Below, one piece after another: positions 1-7,427 of a stretch of DNA of 12,140 bases. The first letter of the stretch is position 1. Every line of letters begins with the position of its first letter. Location: assembly GCA_027030565.1 (NCBI GenBank), contig JALVEU010000146.1:1-12140 (forward strand), given 5' to 3'. The translations under genes were made by a program, and so were the position numbers. The stretch is from Gammaproteobacteria bacterium. Lineage in GTDB: Bacteria; Pseudomonadota; Gammaproteobacteria; JAJDOJ01. The notes under the pieces were generated by a model. The model worked only from the letters and a program-made list of their open reading frames with translations, was not told where the DNA came from and ran no database searches.

Positions 1-459
1 GAAATCCAACCCCGCTGGGAAGTAACGCAGGACTTGGTCCGTGGTTCGGGCCGGGGATGCCCCCGCCGGATTGGCACTGGTCGAGACCAGTGCCGTGCCG
101 GCCAGCTCGCAGAGCCGCCTTGCCTGTGGATGGGCGGTGACGCGGCAGGCCAGGGTGTCGTGTTCCCCGCGTAGCCACCGCGGTACGCCGGCTCGCGCTG
201 GCAGGAGCCATGTCGATGGGCCGGGCCAGGTGGCCGACACGCGCTCCAGCAGCGCCTCGTTCAGGGGGCCGATGAAGGGCAGAAGCTGGTCCAGGCGTGC
301 AGCGATCAGGATCAGACCCTTCTGCCAGGGGCGCCCCTTGAGGGCGAGAATGCGTCGCACCGCCCGTTCGTTCCGCGGATGGCAGCCGAGACCGTAGACG
401 GCCTCGGTGGGGTAGGCGACCACGCCACCCCGGCGGATCCGGCGGGCGGCCGCCCGCAG
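1..459 (-). CDS. tsaC: TsaC/YrdC, threonylcarbamoyl-AMP synthase (C-terminus beyond the window)
   Basis: TsaC makes threonylcarbamoyl-AMP from threonine, bicarbonate and ATP, the first step of t6A formation at position 37 of ANN-decoding tRNAs, in the cytoplasm. The minus-strand translation shows the family signatures in order: VVAYPTEAVYGLGC, then KGRPWQKGLILIA, a WPGPSTWLLPA segment, RWLRGEHDTLACRVTAHP and LVSTSANPAG. The frame is open to base 1, so about 30-40 C-terminal residues are missing. The start is unclear. Homology reaches back to RDLRAAARRIRRGG, but the only in-frame ATG (598-600) lies deep inside topA and the only GTG (421-423) would remove the first helix. The coordinate used here is the in-frame CTG at 457-459, as a placeholder. 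The gene follows topA, whose stop is at 479-481, so the two probably overlap or abut. Family identity is secure; the 5' end is not. Confidence 0.93.
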   Translation of the reverse strand, partial: MRAAARRIRRGGVVAYPTEAVYGLGCHPRNERAVRRILALKGRPWQKGLILIAARLDQLLPFIGPLNEALLERVSATWPGPSTWLLPARAGVPRWLRGEHDTLACRVTAHPQARRLCELAGTALVSTSANPAGASPARTTDQVLRYFPAGLDF

Positions 460-478
460 GTCCCGTCCGGATGCCGGT

Positions 479-2815
479 TCAGCCGGCCACGCGTTTCTTG
501 CGGCCGTTGGCTGGACCGCTGCGCCGGCGCCCCTTGCGGGCCGGCGCCTTCTCGATGGCTTCGCGTGCCTGCTCCAGTGTGATCTGGGCGGGGTCCACAT
601 CCTTGGGCATGCGGGCGTTCTTCTTGCCATCGGTGATATATGGCCCGTATCGTCCGTTGACCACCTGGATCCCCGCTTCGGGGAATGCCTTGATGATCCG
701 ATTGGCGTCGGCTTGCTTCTTTTCCTCGATCCTGGCCAGGGCCTGCTCCAGGGTGATGGTGTGGAGCTCGTCGTCACCGATGGAGACGAACTTGCGCCCG
801 TAGCGGATGTACGGGCCGTAGCGGCCCACGTTCACCTCTACCGGTTCGCCCTCCGGCGTCTCGCCCAGCACCCGTGGCAGTTTGAACAGCTCCAGTGCCT
901 CGTCCAGCGTAATCGTGTCCATCTTCTGCCCCGGGCGCAAGCCGGCGAACCGTGGCTTTTCCTCGTCGTCACGGGTACCGAGCTGGACGAAGGGCCCATA
1001 TCGACCCATGCGGACGCTCACTTTGCGCCCGGTCTCGGGTTCCACGCCCAGCTCCCGGGCCTGTACCGCTTCCTCCCGGCTCACCGATTCGAACTTGTCC
1101 TCCACCAGCTCCTTGAACGGCCCCCAGAACGCCTCGAGTACCGGGACCCAGTTCTTCTCACCACGCGAGATCTGGTCCAGGTCGTCTTCCATGCGCGCAG
1201 TGAAGTCGTAGTCCACGTACTTGGGGAAGTGCTGAGTCAGGAATCGGTTGACCACACGACCCACGTCCGTGGGATGGAAGCGTCGGTTCTCCAACTCCGC
1301 ATACTCGCGATCCTGCAGAGTGGAGATGATGCTCGCATAGGTGGATGGGCGGCCGATGCCGTATTCCTCCAGCGCCTTGATGAGGCTGGCCTCCGTGTAG
1401 CGCGGCGGTGGCTCGGTGAAATGCTGTTCGGCGCGGATGTCCTCCAGGGTCACCTCCTCGCCCACGGCCATGGCCGGAAGGAAGCGTTCGTCGCTCTCGG
1501 CCTGCTGGTCATCGCGTCCTTCTTGGTACACACGCATGAAGCCGGGCTCGCGCACGTGGGAGCCGGTTGCACGAAAACGGTCTTCCTCGGACCCGCAGGC
1601 GAGTTCCACGGCCACCGTGTCCAGGGTGGCGTGGATCATCTGTGAGGCTACGGTCCGCTTCCAGATGAGCTCGTAGAGTCGGGCCTGGTCCCGGTCCAGA
1701 TGGGCCTTGATCTCTTCCGGCAGGCGCAGCACCGAAGTCGGACGGATGGCCTCGTGCGCTTCCTGGGCATTCTTGGCTGCGGTCTTGTAGCGTCGTGGTT
1801 TGGGCGGGAGCAGTTTTGCTCCGTATCGGTCCTCGATGAGCGTGCGGATCTCGGCCACGGCCTCATCGGCAAGGTTCACCGAGTCGGTACGCATGTAGGT
1901 GATGAGGCCCACGGGCCCGGCTCCCAGGTCCACCCCTTCATAGAGCTGCTGGGCGATGCGCATGGTGCGGCTGGCCGAGAAGCCCAGCTTGCGTGCGGCC
2001 TCCTGCTGCAGCGTGGAAGTGATGAACGGCGCCGAGGGATTGCGCTTGCGCTGTTTCTTTTCCACCGAGGCCACGCGCAGCCGGCCGCCGGCCGCTTGTA
2101 GCAGGCGCTCGCGGATGGCCGTGGCCCGGGCCTCGTCGGGAATGTCGAACTGCCTGAGCTTGCGGCCTTCGAGCACTGCGAGCCTGGCCGAAAAGGGCTG
2201 TTCGTCCTTGCGGGCGTCGGCCTCGATGGTCCAGTACTCCTGGCGCTCGAAGGCCTCGATCTCTTCCTCGCGCTCGACGATGAGGCGCAACGCCGGGCTT
2301 TGCACGCGGCCGGCCGACAGCCCCCGGCGAATCTTGCGCCACAGCAGGGGCGAGAGGTTGAAGCCCACCAGATAGTCCAAGGCCCTGCGGGCCTGCTGGG
2401 CATTGACCAGTTCCGTGGAGATCTGACGCGGATGGGCGATGGCCTCTTGGATGGCACGTTTGGTGATCTCATGGAAGACCACGCGGTAGACGGGCTTGTC
2501 CCCCAGTGCCCCCTTTTCTTTGAGGAGCTCAAGCAGGTGCCAGGAGATCGCTTCCCCCTCGCGGTCCGGGTCGGTGGCCAGATACAAGGCGTCGGCCTTC
2601 TTCAGGGCCCGGGCGATGGCGTTGACGTGCTTCTCGTTGCGCTCGATGGGCTCATAGCGCATGGCGAAGCCCCGCTCCGGATCCACGGCGCCCTCCTTGG
2701 GCACCAGATCGCGCACGTGCCCGTAGGAGGCCATGACCTCGTATTCGGGGCCAAGATATTTCTTGATCGTCCGGGCCTTTGCCGGCGATTCTACGATCAC
2801 CAGATATTTGCTCAT
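479..2815 (-). CDS. topA: DNA topoisomerase I (type IA), zinc-finger-free C-terminus
   Basis: This enzyme relaxes negative supercoils by cutting one strand through a 5'-phosphotyrosine link and passing the other strand. The 778-residue product starts with a Toprim domain: E9 in VIVESPAK and the acidic triad D82, D84, E86 in TDPDREGEA bind Mg2+. The type IA core follows, with LSAGRVQSPALRL near 166-178, the catalytic Y307 in GLITYMRTDS, and EEYGIGRPSTYA near 483-494. E. coli TopA has 865 residues and ends in cysteine zinc ribbons. Here the C-terminal region has no cysteine and instead carries three related motifs, GRYGPFVQLG (604-613), GRYGPYIRYG (664-673) and GRYGPYITDG (721-730), then a Lys/Arg-rich tail. 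The only cysteine visible is C407. The gene lies 64 bases after smg, with no strong ribosome binding site before its ATG. Confidence 0.98.
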   Translation of the reverse strand: MSKYLVIVESPAKARTIKKYLGPEYEVMASYGHVRDLVPKEGAVDPERGFAMRYEPIERNEKHVNAIARALKKADALYLATDPDREGEAISWHLLELLKEKGALGDKPVYRVVFHEITKRAIQEAIAHPRQISTELVNAQQARRALDYLVGFNLSPLLWRKIRRGLSAGRVQSPALRLIVEREEEIEAFERQEYWTIEADARKDEQPFSARLAVLEGRKLRQFDIPDEARATAIRERLLQAAGGRLRVASVEKKQRKRNPSAPFITSTLQQEAARKLGFSASRTMRIAQQLYEGVDLGAGPVGLITYMRTDSVNLADEAVAEIRTLIEDRYGAKLLPPKPRRYKTAAKNAQEAHEAIRPTSVLRLPEEIKAHLDRDQARLYELIWKRTVASQMIHATLDTVAVELACGSEEDRFRATGSHVREPGFMRVYQEGRDDQQAESDERFLPAMAVGEEVTLEDIRAEQHFTEPPPRYTEASLIKALEEYGIGRPSTYASIISTLQDREYAELENRRFHPTDVGRVVNRFLTQHFPKYVDYDFTARMEDDLDQISRGEKNWVPVLEAFWGPFKELVEDKFESVSREEAVQARELGVEPETGRKVSVRMGRYGPFVQLGTRDDEEKPRFAGLRPGQKMDTITLDEALELFKLPRVLGETPEGEPVEVNVGRYGPYIRYGRKFVSIGDDELHTITLEQALARIEEKKQADANRIIKAFPEAGIQVVNGRYGPYITDGKKNARMPKDVDPAQITLEQAREAIEKAPARKGRRRSGPANGRKKRVAG

Positions 2816-2879
2816 GCGTACCGGATGTTGGCAGGGTGGAGTGGGATTCTGTAGCCTCGGGCTGGCCGATGCGAGGCGT

Positions 2880-3344
2880 TCAGTGCACGAAATCCAGCTC
2901 GTCGAGGACGAACTGTTCCAGCCAGCCGGCCGAGGCGTCTTCCTCGGGCAGGTTGTAGAGCACCATCAGCACGAGCCATTTCAGCTGCTCGATCCCGATC
3001 TCGGCGGCGTTCAACGCCATGACCCGCTCGATCACCAGCTCGCGCAGGGCGGGGTTCAGGATCCCCCGCTGCTCCAGGAAAACCAGGAATCCATGGCCCT
3101 CCCGGCCGAGTTTCGCGAGCTCTCGGGGGTGATAGATGCGCGTGCTGTCCCGAGAGGGCTGCGCCAGGGTTTCCAGATTGGAGAAGTCCTCCAGCCAGTC
3201 GAAGGCCTGTTCGATCTCGCGCGAAGGGAAGCCTGCCTCTAGGAGCCGGCCTTCGATGGCCGCGCGATCGTCGTCGGGCTCTAATTCCTCGGCCATGTAC
3301 CGTTCGAACAGGTACAGGAGCACATCGACCATGGTCTCTTTCAT
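2880..3344 (-). CDS. smg: Smg family protein (DUF494)
   Basis: Smg is a small conserved proteobacterial protein usually found beside dprA; its biochemical role is not settled. The product from the ATG at 3342-3344 is 154 residues, close to E. coli Smg (about 157). It begins MKETMVDVLLYLFERYM, the usual family N-terminus, and has FDWLEDF, RIYHPREL, GFLVFLEQ.GILNPALRELVIERVMAL and LKWLVLMVLYNLP, all matching E. coli Smg by memory. An upstream in-frame ATG at 3381-3383 would add 13 residues lying inside dprA; I reject it because the family N-terminus fits the internal ATG. The gene starts 4 bases after the dprA stop (TGA, then ACGC, then ATG) without an obvious Shine-Dalgarno sequence, which suggests translational coupling. 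It is acidic, has no signal peptide and is presumably cytoplasmic. Confidence 0.93.
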   Translation of the reverse strand: MKETMVDVLLYLFERYMAEELEPDDDRAAIEGRLLEAGFPSREIEQAFDWLEDFSNLETLAQPSRDSTRIYHPRELAKLGREGHGFLVFLEQRGILNPALRELVIERVMALNAAEIGIEQLKWLVLMVLYNLPEEDASAGWLEQFVLDELDFVH

Positions 3345-3348
3345 GCGT

Positions 3349-4482
3349 TCAGTGATCGGTGAGTCTGTAATAGCGGCCGTCACCGGCCATGGCGACCCGG
3401 CCTTCGAGTTCGAGTATCAGCAGCATGGAGGAAACCGACTCGACGGTCAATCCGGTGCGTTCCACCAACTCGTCGATGCCGACCGGGTCGAAGCCCATGG
3501 CCTCGAGCAGGATGCGGTACTCTGGATCCTCGCCCTTGGTGGGTCCGGGCACCGACCCCGAAGACCGGTTGATGCCCTGGGCGGCGGGTACCGCAACGTT
3601 TTGAGCGTCGAATAAGGGCGCGAGTTCCTCCAAGACGTCGGCGGCGGTCTCCACCAGTTTGGCGCCCTGGCGGATGAGCCGATGGCATCCTCGGGCCATG
3701 GGATTGTGAATGGATCCGGGTATCGCGAAGACCTCGCGCCCCTGTTCCGCGGCCAGGCGTGCCGTGATCAGGGCGCCACTGCGGCGGCCCGCCTCCACGA
3801 CCAGGGTGCCCAGCGAGAGTGCCCCGATCAGCCGGTTGCGCCGCGGGAAATGGCCGCGTCGCGGCCCCGTCCCCACCGGGAATTCGGTGACCAGGGCGCC
3901 CTGGGCTGCGATGGCATGGGCGAGCTCGCGATGGCGCGCGGGATAGACGCGGTCCGGTCCGGTGGCGGTCACGGCCACGGTGGCGCCGCCGGCCTCCAGC
4001 GCGCCGCGGTGCGCGGCTGCGTCGATGCCCAGGGCGAGGCCGCTGGTGATGGTGAGCCCGGCGGCCGCCAGCTCGCGTGCAAATTCGGTGGCGCTGGTGA
4101 GGCCTGCAGGCGTAGGGCTGCGCGAGCCCACGATGGCCAGCTGGGGGACCAGCAGCCACTCGGGGTCGCCCACCACGAAGAGCACCGGCGGTGGTGCCGC
4201 AGCTTCGCGCAACTGAGGAGGATAGCCGGGATCCGCCCAGGTCAGGATGTGATGGTCGTCCGCCGCCTCCAGCCAAGCCAGGTCCGGATCCGCGAGTCGA
4301 GGGTCCGCCTGGGCGATCGCGCGGGCCAGAGGGGCTCCGATCCCGGTCTCGACAAGTGCCCGTTCACCGGCCGCCAAGGCGGCGCCCGGATCGCCAAAAC
4401 GCTCGCTCAGGGCGGCGAAATTGGCCGGGCCGATGCCCGGCACACGCCAAAGCGTGAGCCAGTCACGGATTGGTGGCGACAA
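3349..4482 (-). CDS. dprA: DNA-processing protein DprA (Smf)
   Basis: DprA binds incoming single-stranded DNA and loads RecA during natural transformation; it is also kept in species not known to be competent. From a TTG at 4480-4482 the product is 377 residues (E. coli about 374). It has an N-terminal SAM-like helix-hairpin segment with VPGIGPANF (14-22), then the Rossmann-type DprA core: LAIVGSRSPTPAG (115-127), ITSGLALGIDAAAHRGAL (145-162), DRVYPARH (177-184), GHFPRRNRLIGALS (210-223), RSGALITARLAAEQGREVFAIPG (234-256) and RGCHRLIRQGAK (264-275). A C-terminal winged-helix-like domain spans about 320-374. The frame stays open upstream to 4878, but that part lies over the LysM gene in another frame and has no DprA homology. 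The chosen TTG lies 5 bases after AAGGA on the coding strand. The gene overlaps the LysM gene end by 20 bases. Confidence 0.96.
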   Translation of the reverse strand: MSPPIRDWLTLWRVPGIGPANFAALSERFGDPGAALAAGERALVETGIGAPLARAIAQADPRLADPDLAWLEAADDHHILTWADPGYPPQLREAAAPPPVLFVVGDPEWLLVPQLAIVGSRSPTPAGLTSATEFARELAAAGLTITSGLALGIDAAAHRGALEAGGATVAVTATGPDRVYPARHRELAHAIAAQGALVTEFPVGTGPRRGHFPRRNRLIGALSLGTLVVEAGRRSGALITARLAAEQGREVFAIPGSIHNPMARGCHRLIRQGAKLVETAADVLEELAPLFDAQNVAVPAAQGINRSSGSVPGPTKGEDPEYRILLEAMGFDPVGIDELVERTGLTVESVSSMLLILELEGRVAMAGDGRYYRLTDH

Positions 4483-5674
4483 AGCCTTCCTTGATCGGAA
4501 CCGCTGCGTGCACGACCAGGGCGTAGCTGACCTGGTCCAACGCCGCGTAGACGAGTGCCAGTCCGGCCCGTTCGGCGGGCAACCGGATGGGACGACGCCA
4601 GGACCTGCCCCGCGGGTCCACGGCCGTTTCGCTAGCATTGTACAGCGCGACGACTGCACCTCGGTCAAGACCGTCCTCGGTACCCTTGTCCAGGACCACG
4701 ATCTGTAAGGCCCCCACTTGGCTGAGCGCATCCGTGAGGGCCACCACGTGGCCGGTGATCCGGCGCCTCGGAGGGTGTGGGAAGTAGTCGGCCGTGGGGC
4801 GGGGCTCGAGCCGGACGAGCGCATCTCCCGGCAGGGCCTCCGTGCTCGAGAGGCGGAAGTTGAGGGTGGCCGGGTCACCGGGACGGGTCACCGTCGCCAC
4901 GCCCACGTGACTGGTCTTCTCGCCCAGGTAGTCTCCAGTTCCTGCTTCGTAGAGCGCGCCCTCGGGGCGGATGAGGTGATATTCCTGACCGGGGACCGTG
5001 TCTGCTGGCAGTCCAACGGCGTACAGCGTATCCGTGGCGCCATAGATCAGCCGGTTGTCTTCGCCACTGACGATGTACGGCAACCGGGTGAGCGTCTGCC
5101 GGTCCAAGACTACGGGGCGTACGAGGAAGGCGATGATGGCGCCGATCGGTACGCGCTGCGCCTCCTGGGCGATGGGCTCCACACGCACCCGCGGCTCGAG
5201 CTTCACCGTGGGCAGCCGTCCTGGGGCCCCCTGAACGCTCGGGGGTGGGGGCGCACTTTGACGTAGGCGAGGGCCTCCAGTGACTTGGATCACGGGGTGC
5301 CCGTCCTCCTGGCTCAGGGTCACCACATCGCCCGGATAGAGGTGGTCGGGATCGGCCAAGTCAGGGTTTGGCCGCCACACGGCCTCCCACTGCCACGGAT
5401 CCCGAAGGAACTTGGAGGCCACCAGCCACACCGTGTCTCCGGATTGCACGACGTAGGTCTTGGGCGCGCCGACCGCCAGTGCCACCGGGGCCACCTCCTG
5501 CTGCGGCTCCACCGCCCCTTGGGTCTGGTGTGGCTCTGGGGTGCTGCAGCCGCCCAAGGCCAGTGCTGCAGCCAAGGCGCAGCCGGCCAGGCGCGTGATC
5601 CGGGAACCTGCCCGGTTGCTGTGGGTGCCGTTGAATCGCTCGGGATCGGGTGCGGATGATTCGGGCGACGCCAT
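4463..5674 (-). CDS. LysM-domain envelope protein, probable lipoprotein
   Basis: This is the LysM protein commonly found between def and dprA in Gammaproteobacteria; no specific function is established to my knowledge. From the ATG at 5672-5674, preceded by GGGGGAAAC, it has 403 residues. A basic stretch and hydrophobic core (about 21-42) end in LALGGC, so C43 is a plausible lipidation site, although the -2 glycine is not ideal. A LysM domain (72-121) follows, with YVVQSGDTVWLVASKF and LYPGDVVTLS, expected to bind peptidoglycan glycan. A proline-rich linker (about 136-156) leads to a beta-rich C-terminal region of about 240 residues. Its VVLDKGTEDGLDRGAVVALY (327-345) resembles motifs I recall from FlgT-like C-terminal domains. 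The frame extends upstream to 5869, but those 65 residues precede any plausible signal sequence. It is the first gene of the leftward set, and its end overlaps dprA. Confidence 0.87.
   Translation of the reverse strand: MASPESSAPDPERFNGTHSNRAGSRITRLAGCALAAALALGGCSTPEPHQTQGAVEPQQEVAPVALAVGAPKTYVVQSGDTVWLVASKFLRDPWQWEAVWRPNPDLADPDHLYPGDVVTLSQEDGHPVIQVTGGPRLRQSAPPPPSVQGAPGRLPTVKLEPRVRVEPIAQEAQRVPIGAIIAFLVRPVVLDRQTLTRLPYIVSGEDNRLIYGATDTLYAVGLPADTVPGQEYHLIRPEGALYEAGTGDYLGEKTSHVGVATVTRPGDPATLNFRLSSTEALPGDALVRLEPRPTADYFPHPPRRRITGHVVALTDALSQVGALQIVVLDKGTEDGLDRGAVVALYNASETAVDPRGRSWRRPIRLPAERAGLALVYAALDQVSYALVVHAAVPIKEGFVATNP
4485..4492 (-). promoter_or_regulatory. Ribosome binding site deciding the dprA TTG start
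   Basis: The minus strand reads AAGGAAGG here, inside the last codons of the LysM gene. Counting from the AAGGA core, the spacer to the TTG at 4480-4482 is 5 bases. It is among the strongest Shine-Dalgarno matches in the window, and no ATG or GTG is available near the expected DprA N-terminus. Confidence 0.7.
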
Positions 5675-5932
5675 GTTTCCCCCGGTCGGTTTGTCTCGGC
5701 GCCCCGCGTTCCCACCGCACGGCGACTTGCGGGAACCTGTACGCGGCGCAGCGGTCGTTATTGAAATGAATGGGATCCGCTTTCGGGAAGGGCCCGGTTC
5801 GTGGGTCGGATCCTTCCTGAGGCCACGATCCGCCACGGTGCGGGTATGGTAGCGAGGCGGTCCGCGCACTGTAAAATGGACTGCGAGCTTCCGCTACGGC
5901 ATGCTGCCTTCCATTCCGAAACCTGACGAACC
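5675..5932. other. Divergent intergenic region between the LysM gene and def
   Basis: This 258-base stretch separates the two outward-facing gene sets, so both promoters should lie here. It is less GC-extreme than its surroundings in two places: an AT-rich patch at about 5757-5772 and another at about 5871-5878. I see no gene in it. The LysM reading frame happens to stay open through most of it, but without a signal sequence or family resemblance. I could not assign a leftward promoter with any confidence; the AT-rich patch at 5757-5772 is the best place to look. Confidence 0.6.
5872..5877 (+). promoter_or_regulatory. Candidate -10 element for the def operon
   Basis: TAAAAT stands out in GC-rich sequence 55 bases before the def ATG, which would leave a leader of roughly 45-50 bases. 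No convincing -35 hexamer lies at the usual distance, so this is a weak call based on composition and position alone. Confidence 0.35.
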
Positions 5933-6469
5933 ATGGCCATCCTCGACATTCTACATTTCCCCGATCCACGGCTGCGGCGTCGCGCGGCGCCTGTTGCGCA
6001 GGTGGACGATGCCATCCGACAAACGGTCGACGACATGTTCGAGACCATGTACGCGGCCCCGGGCATCGGCCTGGCCGCGGTGCAGGTGAACATTCCCAAG
6101 CGCATCATCGTCATCGACATCTCCGAAGAAAAGGATCAGCCACTGTGCCTGATCAATCCGGAGATCCTCTCGCGCGAAGGAACCGAGGAGATGGACGAGG
6201 GTTGTCTCTCTGTCCCCGGCATCTATGAGAAGGTGCAGCGGGCCGAGCGGATTCGTGTGCGGGCGCTGGACCGGGAGGGCACACCCTTCGAGCTGGAGGC
6301 CGACGGCCTGTTGGCCGTCTGCGTCCAGCATGAGATCGACCATCTGGACGGCAAGCTCTTCGTGGACTACCTCTCACCCGTCAAGCGCGAGCGCATTCGC
6401 AAGAAGCTGGAGAAACAGCGCCGTCACAAGGCGCCGGCGCCGGCCGCCCCCGCCGGCGCCGCCATCTGA
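5933..6469 (+). CDS. def: Peptide deformylase
   Basis: Def removes the N-formyl group from nascent proteins at the ribosome, using a metal ion (Fe2+ in vivo). The product has 178 residues; E. coli Def has 169. All three family motifs are intact: GIGLAAVQ (44-51), EGCLS (89-93, with metal ligand C91) and QHEIDHLDG (132-140, with ligands H133 and H137 and catalytic E134). The N-terminus AILDILHFPDPRLRRRA fits the family, so the ATG at 5933 is right even though it lacks a clear Shine-Dalgarno sequence. The last ten or so residues are an Ala/Pro-rich tail encoded by very GC-rich, self-complementary DNA. It leads the rightward operon, 24 bases before fmt, its functional partner. Confidence 0.98.
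   Translation: MAILDILHFPDPRLRRRAAPVAQVDDAIRQTVDDMFETMYAAPGIGLAAVQVNIPKRIIVIDISEEKDQPLCLINPEILSREGTEEMDEGCLSVPGIYEKVQRAERIRVRALDREGTPFELEADGLLAVCVQHEIDHLDGKLFVDYLSPVKRERIRKKLEKQRRHKAPAPAAPAGAAI
6430..6460 (+). repeat. GC-rich inverted repeat in the 3' end of def
   Basis: GGCGCCGGC (6430-6438) and GCCGGCGCC (6452-6460) are perfect inverted repeats of 9 bases with a 13-base loop, ending shortly before the def stop codon. They encode part of the Ala/Pro tail. No T-run follows, so this is not an intrinsic terminator. It could affect mRNA stability or def/fmt coupling, or merely reflect GC-rich alanine and proline codons. Confidence 0.5.
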
Positions 6470-6493
6470 CCGCCCTCCGCGGGCCTGCCACGC

Positions 6494-7423
6494 GTGTTGC
6501 GTACCGTCTTCGCCGGGACGCCGGAGTTTGCCTTGCCCGCGCTGCGGGCGGCCCTACAAGCCACGCACGTGCTCGCCGTGTACACGCAGCCCGATCGGCC
6601 CGCCGGGCGCGGCCGAAGGCTGCGTGTCAGTCCGATCAAGGTGGCCGCCTTGGAGGCCGGCGTGCCGGTGTACCAGCCCGCACGGCTGCGTGATCCCGGG
6701 GTGATCGAGGGATTGCGCGCACTGGCGCCGGATCTGCTGGTGGTGGCGGCCTTTGGGCAGATCCTTCCACCGGCGGTATTGGATCTCCCGCGCCTGGGAT
6801 GCATCAACGTACACGCCTCGCTCCTGCCCCGGTGGCGAGGTGCAGCGCCGATTCAACGTGCAGTGCTCGCCGGCGACCGGCGCAGCGGGATCACCATCAT
6901 GCAGATGGACGCAGGGTTGGACACCGGGGACATCCTCTTGCAACGGGCGCTGGCGCTTGCGGCACAGGAGACGGCGGGCAGCCTGCACGACCGCCTGGCC
7001 GTTCTGGGCGGCGAGACCCTCGCCCAAGCCTTGGCGGCCCTGGGGGGGCCGGGCCTGCAGCCCGTGCCCCAGGACCCCTCGCGCGTCACCTACGCGCCCA
7101 AGGTGCAGCGGGCCGAGGCCGAGATCGACTGGAGTTGCAGCGCCGAGGCCATCGACCGCAGTGTGCGGGCGTTCAATCCCTGGCCGGTGGCGCGCACGCG
7201 CTGGCACAGGCGGGACCTACGCATCTGGGCGGGCGTGCCGGAACCGCGGAGCACGCCGGCCAGCCCCGGACAGGTCCTGGCGGCCGATGCTGCGGGGATC
7301 CGTGTCGCCTGTGGCACAGGTCAGCTGCGGATCACGCGTGTGCAGCTCCCCGGCGGGCGCCCCATGAGTGCGGAGGCCTTCCTGGCCGGACATCACATCG
7401 CTGGCGAACGCCTGCCTTCGTGA
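6494..7423 (+). CDS. fmt: Methionyl-tRNA formyltransferase
   Basis: Fmt transfers a formyl group from 10-formyl-tetrahydrofolate to Met-tRNA(fMet) for translation initiation in the cytoplasm. The product has 309 residues (E. coli 315). The N-terminal formyltransferase domain has VFAGTPEFALP (5-15), the tRNA-contacting PDRPAGRGRRL loop (33-43) and the active-site set N105, H107 and D143 within INVHASLLPRWRGAAPIQRA and MDAGLDTGDIL. The C-terminal OB-like domain spans about 205-309. The start is a GTG at 6494; a TTG follows directly at 6497 and is an alternative only one residue shorter. No strong Shine-Dalgarno sequence precedes it, so translation may depend on def, which ends 24 bases upstream. 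Confidence 0.98.
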   Translation: MLRTVFAGTPEFALPALRAALQATHVLAVYTQPDRPAGRGRRLRVSPIKVAALEAGVPVYQPARLRDPGVIEGLRALAPDLLVVAAFGQILPPAVLDLPRLGCINVHASLLPRWRGAAPIQRAVLAGDRRSGITIMQMDAGLDTGDILLQRALALAAQETAGSLHDRLAVLGGETLAQALAALGGPGLQPVPQDPSRVTYAPKVQRAEAEIDWSCSAEAIDRSVRAFNPWPVARTRWHRRDLRIWAGVPEPRSTPASPGQVLAADAAGIRVACGTGQLRITRVQLPGGRPMSAEAFLAGHHIAGERLPS

Positions 7424-7427
7424 GCTC

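Noticed and set aside
713..1645. Plus-strand open frame of 310 codons opposite topA
   Set aside because: It is antisense to a clear, intact topA and its translation shows no family motif; long antisense frames are expected at this GC content.
2816..2879. Possible topA promoter in the smg-topA gap
   Set aside because: A TACAGA-like hexamer is present on the minus strand, but no -35 element lies at a fitting distance, so it is not supported.
3682..4494. Plus-strand open frame of 270 codons opposite dprA
   Set aside because: DprA on the other strand carries all family motifs. This frame has only low-complexity Gly/Arg/Ala-rich content.
4483..4878. Upstream extension of the dprA frame to an ATG at 4878
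   Set aside because: It lies over the LysM gene in another frame, has Ser/Arg/Thr-rich shadow composition and no DprA similarity; the TTG at 4482 with its ribosome binding site fits better.
5675..5869. Upstream extension of the LysM protein by 65 residues
   Set aside because: It would bury the signal sequence more than 80 residues from the N-terminus, while the ATG at 5674 has a Shine-Dalgarno-like run just before it.
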